A DNA stretch of 64,000 nt from Klebsiella sp. RHBSTW-00484 (GTDB lineage: Bacteria > Pseudomonadota > Gammaproteobacteria > Enterobacterales > Enterobacteriaceae), in assembly GCF_013705725.1 (NCBI RefSeq), contig NZ_CP055481.1:6200001-6264000 (forward strand), in the 5' to 3' direction. A program made the translations under genes and the position numbers. Position 1 is the first letter of the stretch. Each line of letters opens with the position of its first letter. Below the pieces are notes generated by a model. It had not been told where the DNA came from. It made no database searches and worked only from the letters and a program-made list of their open reading frames with translations. This document shows, one piece after another, positions 18,117 to 27,724 of this stretch.

Positions 18117-19610
18117 ATGCCCAGAAGCAAGCTGATTTATCTCATCGTCACGCTGATGTTTTTTATCCTGCTGGCTTACCTGGGCATTCGTACTCTGGAG
18201 CATGAAGTCTTACTGCGCCAGTACCAGACGCAAACCCTTGCCAGGACACAAACCGCCAGCGTGGCGGCGGGTATCGAAAATCTCCTGCAACAAAAAGCCT
18301 CGCGTCTGCATGCTATCAGCGATTTTATCGATCCCCAGAATTTCACCGCTCTCAAGACGCTAAAAGAACACGATAGCGACATTACCGCCGTGTTTACCCT
18401 GCGTAAAAACCAGCTGCTTTACCCCGATGAACGCCAGCCATTAAGTAATGAAGATAAAGAGTGGGTGCGCCAGCTAACGCCGTTGGCTAACGACCCCAGC
18501 CAGCTTGTCAGCCATATTGCTCACAATGAGCAAGAAACGCCGCAGGCGGGATGGTTTATTACCAGTGAAAATCAGGAGCCGTTATTGATTTACTGGCGAC
18601 AAAAAGGCGATACGGTCATCGGCTTTCGTCTCTCATATGTGCAGCTGATGATGGATATTGCAAATAACGTTCAGGTTAGCCCTGAAGAGCAGCAGATAGT
18701 TCGGGTAAGTGAAAGTGGGCGACAGATTTTTCAAAACAAACAGGCAGTTCTGAATCATCTGACGCCGCTGGACTCGCGCACACTGGACTACCCGCTTACC
18801 CTGTGGCAAATCAGTGTTTATGGCGTTAAAACCCCGCTTTATCACATTTGGTTATGGGGTAGCGCGCTCATTCTGCTGCTGCTGACGGCTGTCGCTTTAT
18901 TGGGCTATTCGCTGTGGCGGGAATACACTCGCGCCGCTCGCCAGGCGCGCCAGCAGGTAGATTTTGTCAGCCAGGTATCGCATGAACTTAAAACCCCGCT
19001 GACCAATATCACCCTCTATGCCGAGCTATTGCGTGAAGGGCTGGAGGACGATCAAACGCAGGAGCTGCGCTACATAGATGTCATCACTCAGGAGGGCCAA
19101 CGGCTATCCCGGCTTATCCAAAATATCCTGACGTTTACACGAGCGCCTAAACTACATCTGCAGAAGGTGAATATTTCACGCCTCATCGCCGAAATCGTCC
19201 ACATCTTTACGCCTGCACTTCAGGCAAAGGGGATGGCGATTCATCTCTCCTGCCCTGAAGAGATCATATTGCAAAGCGATCGCGACGTGATCACGCAAGT
19301 TATCAGCAACTTTATTAGTAATGCCGAAAAATACGCGGCGCAGGGTAAACGGGTCGATATCCTGGTGCAAACCACATCTGAACAGGTTGAGATCGCCGTT
19401 CGTGATTATGGTCCGGGCATTACGGAGAAAGAGATGAAGATGATATTTCACCCGTTTTATCGGGTTAAATCATCGATTACCGAAGGCGTTTCAGGTACCG
19501 GTATTGGGCTGACTATCGCGTCTCAGCTGGCCGAACGCCTGCAAGGAAAGATTCAGGTTACCGCCGAAAACCCCGGTGTGCGCTTTACGCTAACATTACC
19601 TCAAGGATGA
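18117..19610 (+). CDS. sensor histidine kinase
   Basis: Inner-membrane two-component sensor of 497 aa. An N-terminal transmembrane helix (LIYLIVTLMFFILLAYLGI) and a second at about residues 245-265 (LWGSALILLLLTAVALLGY) bracket a ~220-residue periplasmic domain. The phosphoacceptor is His289 in SHELKTPLTN; the ATPase domain has the N box (NFISNAEKYA), G1 (DYGPGI) and G2 (GTGIGLTIA). No clear HAMP domain between TM2 and the DHp helix. It follows the vWA gene by 17 nt and the regulator gene by 3 nt, so they form one operon. Confidence 0.9.
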   Translation: MPRSKLIYLIVTLMFFILLAYLGIRTLEHEVLLRQYQTQTLARTQTASVAAGIENLLQQKASRLHAISDFIDPQNFTALKTLKEHDSDITAVFTLRKNQLLYPDERQPLSNEDKEWVRQLTPLANDPSQLVSHIAHNEQETPQAGWFITSENQEPLLIYWRQKGDTVIGFRLSYVQLMMDIANNVQVSPEEQQIVRVSESGRQIFQNKQAVLNHLTPLDSRTLDYPLTLWQISVYGVKTPLYHIWLWGSALILLLLTAVALLGYSLWREYTRAARQARQQVDFVSQVSHELKTPLTNITLYAELLREGLEDDQTQELRYIDVITQEGQRLSRLIQNILTFTRAPKLHLQKVNISRLIAEIVHIFTPALQAKGMAIHLSCPEEIILQSDRDVITQVISNFISNAEKYAAQGKRVDILVQTTSEQVEIAVRDYGPGITEKEMKMIFHPFYRVKSSITEGVSGTGIGLTIASQLAERLQGKIQVTAENPGVRFTLTLPQG

Positions 19611-19613
19611 AAC

Positions 19614-20300
19614 ATGAAGATACTGATTGCAGAAGATGACGCCAATATTCGCCAGGGGCTGGTTGATGCGCTGTCGCGTGAAGGCTACACGCTGCTTGCA
19701 GCCCCTGATGGCCGTGAAGCATTGGCTATCTACCATCGCGAAAAGCCGGACTTCGTGCTGCTGGATATCATGATGCCCGAAATGGATGGTTATACCGTTT
19801 GCCGTGAAATTCGCCGCCACAATGAACATATCCCCATTGTATTTCTCTCTGCTAAAGATGAGGAAATCGACCGCGTTGTGGGGCTGGAACTGGGCGCGGA
19901 TGATTACATCAGCAAACCATTTGGCATTCACGAACTGCGGGCGCGAATCAAAACGATCGCCCGCCGCTGCTTAAGCCATAACGACCCGCAGCCTAATCTC
20001 AGCTTTTCCTTTGGGGATTTAGCGGTTTTTCCCAACGAACTGTGCGCATGGCGTGGCGAACAACGATTAGAACTTTCTCTGCGCGAAGTGCGAATTTTAA
20101 GCTGCCTGGAACGCCACAAAAATCAGGTGGTGACTCGAGATATGCTGTTTGACGCTGCATGGGGCTACGATTACATGCCCAACAGCCGCACTCTTGATCA
20201 GCATATTTCCCGGTTACGCAAGGTGATTGAGCAGGATGCTAATCACCCTCAGCTAATCCGAACGGTGCATGGTCTGGGGTATAGATATCAGGTATCGTAA
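19614..20300 (+). CDS. OmpR/PhoB-family response regulator
   Basis: 228 aa: receiver domain with acidic pocket EDD, phosphoacceptor Asp51 (LLDIMMPEMDG), switch Ser (FLSAKDEE) and Lys (YISKPF), followed by a winged-helix DNA-binding domain (LSLREVRILSCL ... SRTLDQHISRLRKVI ... VHGLGYRYQV). Cognate partner of the upstream kinase by position. Target genes are unknown; autoregulation of the vWA operon is likely but not shown. Confidence 0.92.
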   Translation: MKILIAEDDANIRQGLVDALSREGYTLLAAPDGREALAIYHREKPDFVLLDIMMPEMDGYTVCREIRRHNEHIPIVFLSAKDEEIDRVVGLELGADDYISKPFGIHELRARIKTIARRCLSHNDPQPNLSFSFGDLAVFPNELCAWRGEQRLELSLREVRILSCLERHKNQVVTRDMLFDAAWGYDYMPNSRTLDQHISRLRKVIEQDANHPQLIRTVHGLGYRYQVS

Positions 20301-20446
20301 CGCACACATTGCGATGTCTTAGGTATATCCCGTATGCCGATTGCGGTTATCATTAATGACATTCACCAGAGCGGGCGCGTGATGCCCGCCAAATCACAGA
20401 GCGGACGCGACCATAGCCGAATCTGCTGAAACCAGGAAGTGACTAA

Positions 20447-21376
20447 ATGAGCATTCGTATCATCCCGCAAGATGAGCTGGAAAAGAGCGAGAAACGCTCG
20501 ACGGATATGATCCCACCGTTATTATTTCCCCGGCTCAAAAATCTGTATAACCGCCGCGCCGAACGCCTGCGCGAGCTGGCTGAAAATAACCCGCTGGGCG
20601 ACTACCTGCGCTTTGCCGCGCTGATCGCCCACGCGCAGGAAGTGGTGCTGTACGACCATCCGTTACAGATGGATCTCACCGCGCGCATTAAAGAAGCAAA
20701 CGACCAGGGCAAACCGCCGCTGGATATTCACGTGCTGCCGCGCGATAAGCACTGGCACAAGCTGCTGCATTCGCTGATTGCCGAGCTGAAGCCTGAGATG
20801 AGCGGCCCGGCGCTGGCAGTTATCGAGAATCTGGAAAAATCATCAGAGCAGGAGCTGGAACTGATGGCAAGCGCGCTGTTTGCCTCTGATTTCGCATCAG
20901 TCAGCAGCGATAAAGCCCCGTTTATCTGGGCTGCGCTATCTCTCTACTGGGCGCAAATGGCCAGCCTGATCCCCGGTAAAGCCCGCGCGGAATACGGCGA
21001 ACAGCGCCAGTTCTGCCCGGTGTGCGGTTCAATGCCGGTCTCCAGCATGGTGCAAATTGGTACCACCCAAGGTCTGCGCTACCTGCACTGCAATCTGTGC
21101 GAAACCGAGTGGCACGTCGTGCGCGTGAAGTGCAGCAACTGCGAACAGACACGCGATCTGCATTACTGGTCGCTGGATAACGAGCAGTCGGCCATTAAAG
21201 CCGAGAGCTGTGGCGACTGCGGCACCTACCTGAAGATTTTGTATCAGGAAAAAGATCCGAAAGTGGAAGCCGTGGCCGACGACCTCGCCTCACTGGTGCT
21301 GGACGCGCGCATGGAACAAGAGGGCTTCGCCCGCAGTTCCATCAACCCGTTCCTGTTCCCGGGTGAAGGGGAGTAA
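20447..21376 (+). CDS. fdhE: FdhE, formate dehydrogenase accessory protein
   Basis: Cytoplasmic protein needed for activity of the membrane formate dehydrogenases; it binds the catalytic subunit and carries rubredoxin-like iron. 309 aa, same length as E. coli FdhE, with four CxxC motifs in the C-terminal half (CPVC, CNLC, CSNC, CGDC). In E. coli it directly follows fdoI; here the vWA/two-component operon separates them, so fdhE must have its own promoter or be read from the upstream operon. The 146 nt before it hold no other gene. Confidence 0.96.
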   Translation: MSIRIIPQDELEKSEKRSTDMIPPLLFPRLKNLYNRRAERLRELAENNPLGDYLRFAALIAHAQEVVLYDHPLQMDLTARIKEANDQGKPPLDIHVLPRDKHWHKLLHSLIAELKPEMSGPALAVIENLEKSSEQELELMASALFASDFASVSSDKAPFIWAALSLYWAQMASLIPGKARAEYGEQRQFCPVCGSMPVSSMVQIGTTQGLRYLHCNLCETEWHVVRVKCSNCEQTRDLHYWSLDNEQSAIKAESCGDCGTYLKILYQEKDPKVEAVADDLASLVLDARMEQEGFARSSINPFLFPGEGE

Positions 21377-21412
21377 AGCTGGCGTTATGTCGGGTGGCAT
21401 TTGCTGCCCGAT

Positions 21413-21724
21413 TTACAACTGATATGGCGTAATCACGCCTGGAATCCTGGCAAAATCTTTAGTGTTGCGCGTGACCCGTTCATACCACTCCTCGCGCAGT
21501 TTCTTTTCATATTCAACACCATCTTCCTCGCGGCTTTGCCAAAGCCCCAGCGCATTGGAAATAACGGCTTCAGCTTGCCTCTCCAGGTACTGTTCAACCG
21601 CTTCGCGCAACAGTTCCGCTCGCGGAAGATTGCGCTGCTGCTTGAGGTCTTCAAGACGTTTGATAACGTCATCTGATAAGTCGAGTAGTATTCCGCCCAT
21701 ATCCATCCCTGCGATCATGTTCAC
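21413..21724 (-). CDS. YiiF-like ribbon-helix-helix protein fused to a VapC-like C-terminal tail
   Basis: Residues ~8-80 look like a CopG/RHH protein of the YiiF type ([37 protein letters not shown] ... [13 protein letters not shown] is the shape of the whole E. coli YiiF). The last ~22 residues ([20 protein letters not shown]) instead match the end of PIN-domain VapC toxins, where VTxNTxxFxRIPG is a signature. The catalytic acidic residues of a PIN domain are absent. The simplest reading is an antitoxin gene joined by an internal deletion to the 3' end of its former toxin gene. The position between fdhE and fabY matches E. coli yiiE/yiiF. ATG 21724 or the downstream ATGs (MDMGG) may be used. 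Confidence 0.7.
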   Translation of the reverse strand: MNMIAGMDMGGILLDLSDDVIKRLEDLKQQRNLPRAELLREAVEQYLERQAEAVISNALGLWQSREEDGVEYEKKLREEWYERVTRNTKDFARIPGVITPYQL

Positions 21725-21922
21725 ATATGCCTCAGCTGTATCCTGGGCGACTAATTTTCAAACAACATATACCTATGGTAGACCGGGGAAAAGTGTCGTC
21801 TGAAACGATTTTCACTTTTGCGAGCCGCTTTCCATAATCCTTCTGCAACCCAAATCCCTCATTTTATTTTGTTAAAAACCAGGCTATAACGCTGTATATC
21901 CAAACAGTTAAAGGGAATGAAA

Positions 21923-22840
21923 ATGGCGCTTGAAAAAGGTATTGCAGAGCTGGTTCGGGAATTTATCGCTGCTGGTCGCCCCTCTTCGCGCGAACAGAAT
22001 ATTGATGACCGGAGAAACGGTTACGTCGCCAGCACCGTGCTAGCCGGGGAACAAGAAGAGCGCGTACAGGTAGAAGATATCGAGCTCGAAGGCATGATTT
22101 TTCGCGTCGTTTCACCCCTGAATGCTACTGGCGCACTGCCAGCCGTTATCTATTTTCACGGCGGCTGCTTTATCAGCGGTGGCTTCGCTACTCACGACAA
22201 TCAGCTTCGCCAGCTGGCTTATCGCAGCGGCTGTCGGGTTATCGCCATGCAATACCGACTGGCACCAGAACATACTTTCCCTGCCGCACATGACGATGCG
22301 GAAAAGGGAGCGCTGATAATATATCGTCATGCAGAGACGTTGGGCATTGACGCTTCGCGTATTACGCTTGCTGGCGACAGCGCCGGGGGACATTTGGCAT
22401 TAGTGACCGCTCTGCGCCTGAAGACAGCACAGGCCTGGAAACCCGCACAGCTCATTTTGATTTACCCGATGCTGGATGCCACCGCCAGCATGAAGAGCTA
22501 TCTCGATAACGGTAAAGATTACATCATCACCGAAGATACGCTGCTCAGCGGCTACGAAATGTACCTTTTATCGACGGAACTCCACCATCCGGAAGCCAGC
22601 CCGCTCTGGCGTAAAGACTTTAGCGGCCTGCCGCCGGTGCATATTCTGACGGCGGAATATGACCCTTTGCGTGATGAAGGCGAAACGCTATATCAGCGCA
22701 TGGTTGAACAGGGCGTTGACTGTACCTGCCAGCGCTATCTTGGGGTGATTCACGGTTTCTTTCAGTTAGGTGGTGTAAGCCCAGCGGCGCGAAACGCCAT
22801 GGGGGATATCGCCTGGCGAGTCAAATCACCAGGCCAATAG
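21923..22840 (+). CDS. alpha/beta hydrolase, HSL (Aes-like) esterase family
   Basis: Predicted cytoplasmic carboxylesterase of 305 aa. It shows the oxyanion motif YFHGGCF (HGGG variant), nucleophile elbow LAGDSAGGH, acid AEYDPLRDEGE, and catalytic His in GVIHGFF, in the order typical of the hormone-sensitive-lipase family. ATG 21923 is preferred because AAGGGA ends 6 nt upstream; ATG 21917 is too close to it. No counterpart exists at this position in E. coli K-12, so this is an accessory gene. Substrate unknown. Confidence 0.82.
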   Translation: MALEKGIAELVREFIAAGRPSSREQNIDDRRNGYVASTVLAGEQEERVQVEDIELEGMIFRVVSPLNATGALPAVIYFHGGCFISGGFATHDNQLRQLAYRSGCRVIAMQYRLAPEHTFPAAHDDAEKGALIIYRHAETLGIDASRITLAGDSAGGHLALVTALRLKTAQAWKPAQLILIYPMLDATASMKSYLDNGKDYIITEDTLLSGYEMYLLSTELHHPEASPLWRKDFSGLPPVHILTAEYDPLRDEGETLYQRMVEQGVDCTCQRYLGVIHGFFQLGGVSPAARNAMGDIAWRVKSPGQ

Positions 22841-22857
22841 ATAAGCATGGGGGAAAT

Positions 22858-23847
22858 CTACTCTTCCTCGTTACCGCCTTCTTCATACGAACCAAAAGGC
22901 TTCGCGGGCAGGACAATATAGATACCTTCAAAGACAGCGCCCAGTTGATCATCGCCAAACAGTTCAACCTGTAGTTGAACACGTGCTTTACGCCCCCGCG
23001 CCAGGCGGTCAAGATCGCCGCTTAACGAGCCAAGGTCGGCAACTGCGCTCGGGCGTCCGCTAATTGGCTGGCTGTAACGGATATGGGCATCGGCAAGAAT
23101 AATCGTCCCGCCGAGATGCCGCTCGCGCAGCATCAGCCAGATAAGCCCCCAGCCGGTTAACGTTGCCTGTGAAAACAGGCTACCAGCAAACAGCGTATGG
23201 TGCGGATTCTGGTTACCAGCCTCCGGCATGGTGGTGATAAATTTTTGCCCGGTGTACTGCTGAATGCGCACGCCCATTTTCTCGCTGAGCGGAATATGCT
23301 GGTACCAGGCCTGTTGCAACTGAGCGCACCAGTCGCCGCGATGCAAAATATCGTCCAGCGAGGCTATCGGCTTAATCATCAAAAAATGGCGAATCGGCGT
23401 GGTGGTCGGCGTGGTGATTTCACCCTGGTTCACAAAACCAAGCTTGGCAAAGAAGTCCATCGCGTCTTCACGAGCGCTACAGGTCACGCGCTTAACGCCC
23501 TCCTGACGGGCAACCGACTCCAGCGTCATCGCCATCAGGGTACCCAGACCTTTATCCTGCACCGAGGGATGAACAGCCATAAAGCGAATTGAAGCTTCGT
23601 TCTCCGCATTCACATACAGCCGTCCGACAGCAACCAGATTACCCTCTTCATCAACAACCATCTGGTGGTGCGCCATCGCATCCCACGCGTCTCGTTCAGA
23701 CCCTTTCGGCTGATGCAGCGGCTTACGCAGCATCTCCCAGCGAAACTGATAGTAGCTCTCTAACTCTTCTTCTGTTTGCGGTACACGAAGGTGATACATA
23801 GCTGTACTCTCTTTTGTTACCCGCAGCCTGCCCGGAAGCTGGCTCAT
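22858..23847 (-). CDS. fabY: FabY-type acetoacetyl-ACP synthase (YiiD), GNAT plus hotdog domains
   Basis: Bifunctional-looking protein of 329 aa: N-terminal GNAT acetyltransferase domain ([16 protein letters not shown] acetyl-CoA loop) and C-terminal YiiD hotdog/thioesterase-like domain ([22 protein letters not shown]). Nearly identical in length and sequence to E. coli YiiD, implicated in initiating fatty-acid synthesis. Start chosen at MSQLPG (23847), whose ATG overlaps the dtd TGA; four extra codons upstream are unlikely. Last gene of yihX-yihY-dtd-fabY. Confidence 0.93.
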   Translation of the reverse strand: MSQLPGRLRVTKESTAMYHLRVPQTEEELESYYQFRWEMLRKPLHQPKGSERDAWDAMAHHQMVVDEEGNLVAVGRLYVNAENEASIRFMAVHPSVQDKGLGTLMAMTLESVARQEGVKRVTCSAREDAMDFFAKLGFVNQGEITTPTTTPIRHFLMIKPIASLDDILHRGDWCAQLQQAWYQHIPLSEKMGVRIQQYTGQKFITTMPEAGNQNPHHTLFAGSLFSQATLTGWGLIWLMLRERHLGGTIILADAHIRYSQPISGRPSAVADLGSLSGDLDRLARGRKARVQLQVELFGDDQLGAVFEGIYIVLPAKPFGSYEEGGNEEE

Positions 23848-24281
23848 ACCTGCAACCAAAAGGTCACGGGGCCATCATTCACCAGAGAGACCTGCATATC
23901 GGCAGCGAATCTTCCGGTCTGTGTATTTATTTCCTGCTGGCGACAGCGCTCGACAAAATACTCATACAGCGCTTCTGCTCTGTCCGGCGCGGCCCCTTTA
24001 GAAAACCCTGGGCGCATCCCGCGCTCGGTATCCGCCGCCAGCGTAAACTGTGAGACCACCAGCACGCTGCCGCCAGCCTGCTGGACGTTAAGGTTCATTT
24101 TGCCTTCAGCATCGCTAAAAATACGGTACCCCAGCACGCGCTCGCACAGGCGGTTCGCCTTTTGCTCATCGTCGTCTCTCTCAACGCCTAACAGCACCAA
24201 AAGTCCCGGGCCGATTTCACCCGTCACTTCATCCTCCACGGTAACGCTAGCTCGGGATACGCGTTGAATTAATGCAATCAT
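23844..24281 (-). CDS. dtd: D-aminoacyl-tRNA deacylase
   Basis: Removes D-amino acids mischarged on tRNA. 145 aa as in E. coli, with both active-site motifs: SQFTLAAD and the Gly-cisPro-type [15 protein letters not shown] near the C-terminus. The start overlaps the yihY stop and the stop overlaps the fabY start (ATGA junctions), so translation is coupled. Confidence 0.96.
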   Translation of the reverse strand: MIALIQRVSRASVTVEDEVTGEIGPGLLVLLGVERDDDEQKANRLCERVLGYRIFSDAEGKMNLNVQQAGGSVLVVSQFTLAADTERGMRPGFSKGAAPDRAEALYEYFVERCRQQEINTQTGRFAADMQVSLVNDGPVTFWLQV

Positions 24282-25138
24282 GATTGTTCTGTTTCTTCTT
24301 TTTTCAGTTTGCGGTATTCACCGAGAGTGACAGTAATTTCAGCACCAAGCAAGACGATACACCACGTCCAGTACACCCAAACGAACAAAATGGGCACCAC
24401 GGCGATCACACCGTAAATCAGCTGATACGACGGGAAAGCGGTGATATATAACGCAAAAGCCTTCTTCCCCGCTTCAAACAATAACGCCGCTACCAGCGAG
24501 CCAATCACCGCGTCGCGGTTGCGCACCTCGGCCGTCGGCACAATGCTATAAAGCAGCCAGAATGCCACCCAGGATAAAATTAGCGGAAAAATGCGCAGCA
24601 CATCGTCAATCACGCTATTCAGGTCGCTGGCCCAGCGTAACGAAAGCAGGTAGGAGCTGATCGCCAGGCTTGCCCCCGCCAGAAGCGGCCCTAGGGTCAG
24701 AATCATCCAGTAGACCGCGAAGGAGTAGGTCTTTGGCCGCGTACGGGTACTGCGCCAGATCGTGTTCAACGCGCTATCAATGGAGTACATCAGCAGCAGC
24801 GATGTCACAATCAGGCCGAAAGCGCCCACGGCGGTCATCCGGCTGGAGTTAGCGACAAATTGCTCAATGTAACCCTGAATAACATCTCCGGTAGCCGGGA
24901 TAAAATTCGCAAAGATAAAGTGGCGAATCTGGATGCTGACATCAGAAAACATCGGAAATGCCGCGAACAGCGCGAAAACAACGGCGATAAGCGGCACAAG
25001 GGAGAGTAACGACACGTAAGCAAGGTTGCCAGCCAGCGTCGTCATGTTATCTTCATCAATACGCCGCCAGAGCAACTTAAGCCAGGAAACCAGCGGCCGC
25101 GTACGGCGCGTTGTTTTTTGATGAAGATTTTTTAGCAT
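24278..25138 (-). CDS. yihY: YihY/BrkB-family inner-membrane protein
   Basis: 286-aa polytopic membrane protein with about six hydrophobic segments (for example [21 protein letters not shown] and [20 protein letters not shown]), highly similar to E. coli YihY. The family was once called RNase BN, but that activity belongs to ElaC; the real function is unknown. ATG overlaps the yihX stop codon. Confidence 0.94.
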   Translation of the reverse strand: MLKNLHQKTTRRTRPLVSWLKLLWRRIDEDNMTTLAGNLAYVSLLSLVPLIAVVFALFAAFPMFSDVSIQIRHFIFANFIPATGDVIQGYIEQFVANSSRMTAVGAFGLIVTSLLLMYSIDSALNTIWRSTRTRPKTYSFAVYWMILTLGPLLAGASLAISSYLLSLRWASDLNSVIDDVLRIFPLILSWVAFWLLYSIVPTAEVRNRDAVIGSLVAALLFEAGKKAFALYITAFPSYQLIYGVIAVVPILFVWVYWTWCIVLLGAEITVTLGEYRKLKKEETEQS

Positions 25139-25731
25139 AGCTGTTTCGCAAAGTAGTCGGGAATGGTCTCCTTCCCGGTCACCTGAATACTGGTAATCCC
25201 TAACCGCTCAGCGCCCGCGATATTTTCGGCGTTATCATCAAAAAAGACCGTATCCTCAGCAGAAAAACCTTCGGATTCGAGGACGCTCTGATAGATCCGC
25301 GCCTCAGGTTTGCGCATCCCCATCTCTTGCGAAAGATAAATATGGTCAGCAACGGCGCGTATCTCTGGATATTCATCCGGCCAAAAGGTGGTATGCAGAC
25401 GGTTAGTATTCGACAGGACCACCACGCGATGCCCCTGCTCACGCAGCTTTTGCATAATGGTGGTGACTTCCGGGCGCAGGGCAACAAAAACGGCCTGCCA
25501 GCCATGGGCGAACTGTTCGTAGCTAAGCGGCATGCTCATTTCATGGCACATTGCCGCCGCAAAATCTTCATCGCTGATTTCACCGCGTTCATGCTGATGA
25601 AACGCCTCGCCCATAGCGAAATGCTGCTTCAGCGTCGCAAGCGGGATACGCGTTAAATCACTCCACGTCCCGAGCACACGGTTGAAGTCAATATCGACAA
25701 TCACATTACCTAAATCAAAGATATAGAGCAT
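25132..25731 (-). CDS. yihX: HAD-like glucose-1-phosphate phosphatase YihX
   Basis: 199-aa HAD-superfamily phosphatase. Motif I is [11 protein letters not shown], motif II VLSNTN, motif III Lys in RKPEARIY, motif [11 protein letters not shown]. In E. coli YihX hydrolyses alpha-D-glucose-1-phosphate. First gene of the yihX-yihY-dtd-fabY run; an apparent promoter region lies at 25732-25843. Confidence 0.94.
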   Translation of the reverse strand: MLYIFDLGNVIVDIDFNRVLGTWSDLTRIPLATLKQHFAMGEAFHQHERGEISDEDFAAAMCHEMSMPLSYEQFAHGWQAVFVALRPEVTTIMQKLREQGHRVVVLSNTNRLHTTFWPDEYPEIRAVADHIYLSQEMGMRKPEARIYQSVLESEGFSAEDTVFFDDNAENIAGAERLGITSIQVTGKETIPDYFAKQLC

Positions 25732-25843
25732 GGTCCTCTCCTTTTGTACCGTGGAAAATTAACTGTAGCGGGAAAGGAGAGGTTTTACTATTCATGAGTA
25801 AAGGTTGAAGACCCCAGCACATCAGGAACTGAGGAATAGCTAG

Positions 25844-26629
25844 CTAGCCCTCTTCCTGGGCAAGAATAATTTCTGTCTGATTTTCATCCAGCCACGATTT
25901 TAACCCACCTGACGGGTACTCATCGGTAAACAGCGCCGTCACCTGCGCGACGTTACCGATCTCCACGGCAGCAGAAGCGTGATATTTAGTATGATCGGCG
26001 GCGAGAAGAATTTGCCTCGAGTGCGCCATCATCGTTTTCACCACGCTGGCTTCGTTGACATCAAACTCCAGCAGTGCGCCATCGCTTTCAATGGCCCCGA
26101 CGCTTGTCACCAGATAATCAGCCCGAAAGTCAGCCACAAACGCCGTCGCGGAAGGGCCGATGATTCCGCTATTGTGCGGACGCAGCGTACCGCCGGGCAC
26201 CATAACCTCGAAGCGTGGGTTGTTATAAAGAATATGCGCCACCCGCAGGCTGTTGGTGATGATGCGCAAATGGTTATGGTTTAACAACGCCCGCGCCACC
26301 TGCTCAACGGTGGTGCCTATGGTAATAAATACCGTTGAACCATCCGGAATATAGTCAGCCACCGCTTCCGCGATGGCTTTTTTCTCTTCCGTCCAGGAGA
26401 CTTCACGCTGTTCGAACGCCGTATTGACCACGCTCGACGCTCTGCCCGCCCCGCCGTGGTGACGCGTAATCAATCCCTGTTCGCTTAGTTTACGAATATC
26501 ACGGCGCACGGTCTGCGTGGAAACATCCAGTAGGCTGGCCAGCTCGTCAATATTCATATAACCGCGCTCGCTAATCAGCATAAGCAGCTGATCGTGCCGC
26601 GGGTTACCGGTCAGTTCGGTAAGACTCAT
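25844..26629 (-). CDS. yihW: DeoR-family repressor of sulfoquinovose genes (CsqR/YihW)
   Basis: 261-aa transcription factor: N-terminal helix-turn-helix (NIDELASLLDVSTQTVRRDIRKLSEQG) and C-terminal sugar-phosphate sensor domain (TIGTTVEQVARAL, ADHTKYHASAAVEIG). CsqR represses the yih genes and is relieved by sulfoquinovose-pathway intermediates in E. coli. Start set at MSLTEL (26629), which matches the E. coli N-terminus; a longer frame adds seven unlikely residues. Confidence 0.94.
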   Translation of the reverse strand: MSLTELTGNPRHDQLLMLISERGYMNIDELASLLDVSTQTVRRDIRKLSEQGLITRHHGGAGRASSVVNTAFEQREVSWTEEKKAIAEAVADYIPDGSTVFITIGTTVEQVARALLNHNHLRIITNSLRVAHILYNNPRFEVMVPGGTLRPHNSGIIGPSATAFVADFRADYLVTSVGAIESDGALLEFDVNEASVVKTMMAHSRQILLAADHTKYHASAAVEIGNVAQVTALFTDEYPSGGLKSWLDENQTEIILAQEEG

Positions 26630-26662
26630 GAAATTTCCTCGAAAAACCATTGCCCTGGCATT

Positions 26663-27559
26663 TTATACAAAAAGTGACAGAAAAGATCGGGTTTGATCAC
26701 AGTCAGGGATACCCGCACGCCCTCCCGGGCGCGTACACTTCAGTGCCGCAACCCCACTGGCAAACTTGACGGCATCTTCCTGGGCGCAGCCAGAAGCCAG
26801 ACTGAAGGCCAGCGCACCGTGGAAAACATCGCCTGCACCGGTAGTATCAACCACATCTACAGCAAATCCAGGTTGATGCTGTAACACATTATTTTTTATC
26901 CAGTCACAGCCTTCCCCACCTCGCGTCACATAAACATGTCCATTTGTGAGCGCTTGTGCTTTTTTCAGACCAGCCTCCGATTCTTCTGTCCCGGTCAGAC
27001 GCGCCAGTCCCGGTTCAGAGAAAGCAGCATGATCGCTTAACGCCACCAGCTCGCTAATGTCCTGCGGCGTAACATCACCATCCAGCACGGTTATCACTCC
27101 AGCCCGACGCGCGAGGGTAAATGCCTGCTTTGCCCCTTCGTGCCAGCGAACATCTGCCAGCACCACGTCCCACTGGGAAAAATCAATCGCATTCAACCAG
27201 TCGGCATCCGGCAGTAAATCCGGACTAGGGTAGTTGACGATAATCCGCTCCCCTTTCGCATCAACCATGATTGCCGATTGCGAAGAGTGCGCTCCCGTAT
27301 AGCGCCGGGTGTAGCGAGTATTTACCCCCAGGGACTCCAGCTCCGCCAGCAAGCTGTTTCCGGTGTCGTCATCGCCAACCCGGCCAATAAAGTCCACCTG
27401 CGCGCCCAGTTTCGCCGCCGCCACAGCCGCCGTTGCGGCAGGCCCGCCGCCCACTTCCGTATAGCGCTTCGCCACATACTTCCCTCCTTCAAACGGTAAA
27501 CCTTCTACGTAATAGATGCGATCCATCACGGCAATACCCACACAAGCAACGCGAATCAT
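26663..27559 (-). CDS. yihV: 6-deoxy-6-sulfofructose kinase
   Basis: PfkB/ribokinase-family kinase phosphorylating sulfofructose at C1 in the sulfo-EMP pathway. 298 aa as in E. coli. Hallmarks: N-terminal glycine motif GGGPAATAAVAAAKLG, and DTTGAGDVFHGALA with the catalytic Asp and anion hole. ATG 27559 is preferred to 27565 because AGGA lies 7 nt upstream of it. Transcribed divergently from yihU, convergent in regulation through CsqR. Confidence 0.94.
   Translation of the reverse strand: MIRVACVGIAVMDRIYYVEGLPFEGGKYVAKRYTEVGGGPAATAAVAAAKLGAQVDFIGRVGDDDTGNSLLAELESLGVNTRYTRRYTGAHSSQSAIMVDAKGERIIVNYPSPDLLPDADWLNAIDFSQWDVVLADVRWHEGAKQAFTLARRAGVITVLDGDVTPQDISELVALSDHAAFSEPGLARLTGTEESEAGLKKAQALTNGHVYVTRGGEGCDWIKNNVLQHQPGFAVDVVDTTGAGDVFHGALAFSLASGCAQEDAVKFASGVAALKCTRPGGRAGIPDCDQTRSFLSLFV
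26667..26679. promoter_or_regulatory. candidate CsqR operator upstream of yihW
   Basis: ACAAAAAGTGACA lies at the end of yihV, about 40 bp upstream of the yihW start, and matches ACAAAAAATGACA at 27692-27704 in 12 of 13 positions. A shared motif at two control regions of the locus suggests a common regulator, most simply YihW. Confidence 0.4.
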
Positions 27560-27612
27560 GGTCATTCCTTAAACGTTTCGAGATGGGATCATTTTAATTT
27601 CACAAAATGTTT

Positions 27613-27704
27613 AAAAAGTGACGGCTGTCAATTTTTTGACTATAAATTACAAATACGATCAAAAACAGACAATAAACACCCATTTTAAATGACAAAAAAT
27701 GACA
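27613..27704. promoter_or_regulatory. yihV/yihU divergent control region with repeated TGAC motifs
   Basis: The intergenic region holds AAAAAGTGAC (27613-27622), an inverted repeat GTCAA-TTTT-TTGAC (27627-27640) and ACAAAAAATGACA (27692-27704). In E. coli CsqR binds this interval. The recurring AAAAARTGAC is a good operator candidate; no promoter hexamers are called with confidence. Confidence 0.5.
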
Positions 27705-27724
27705 CCGCGTCTCAGGAGAACGTT

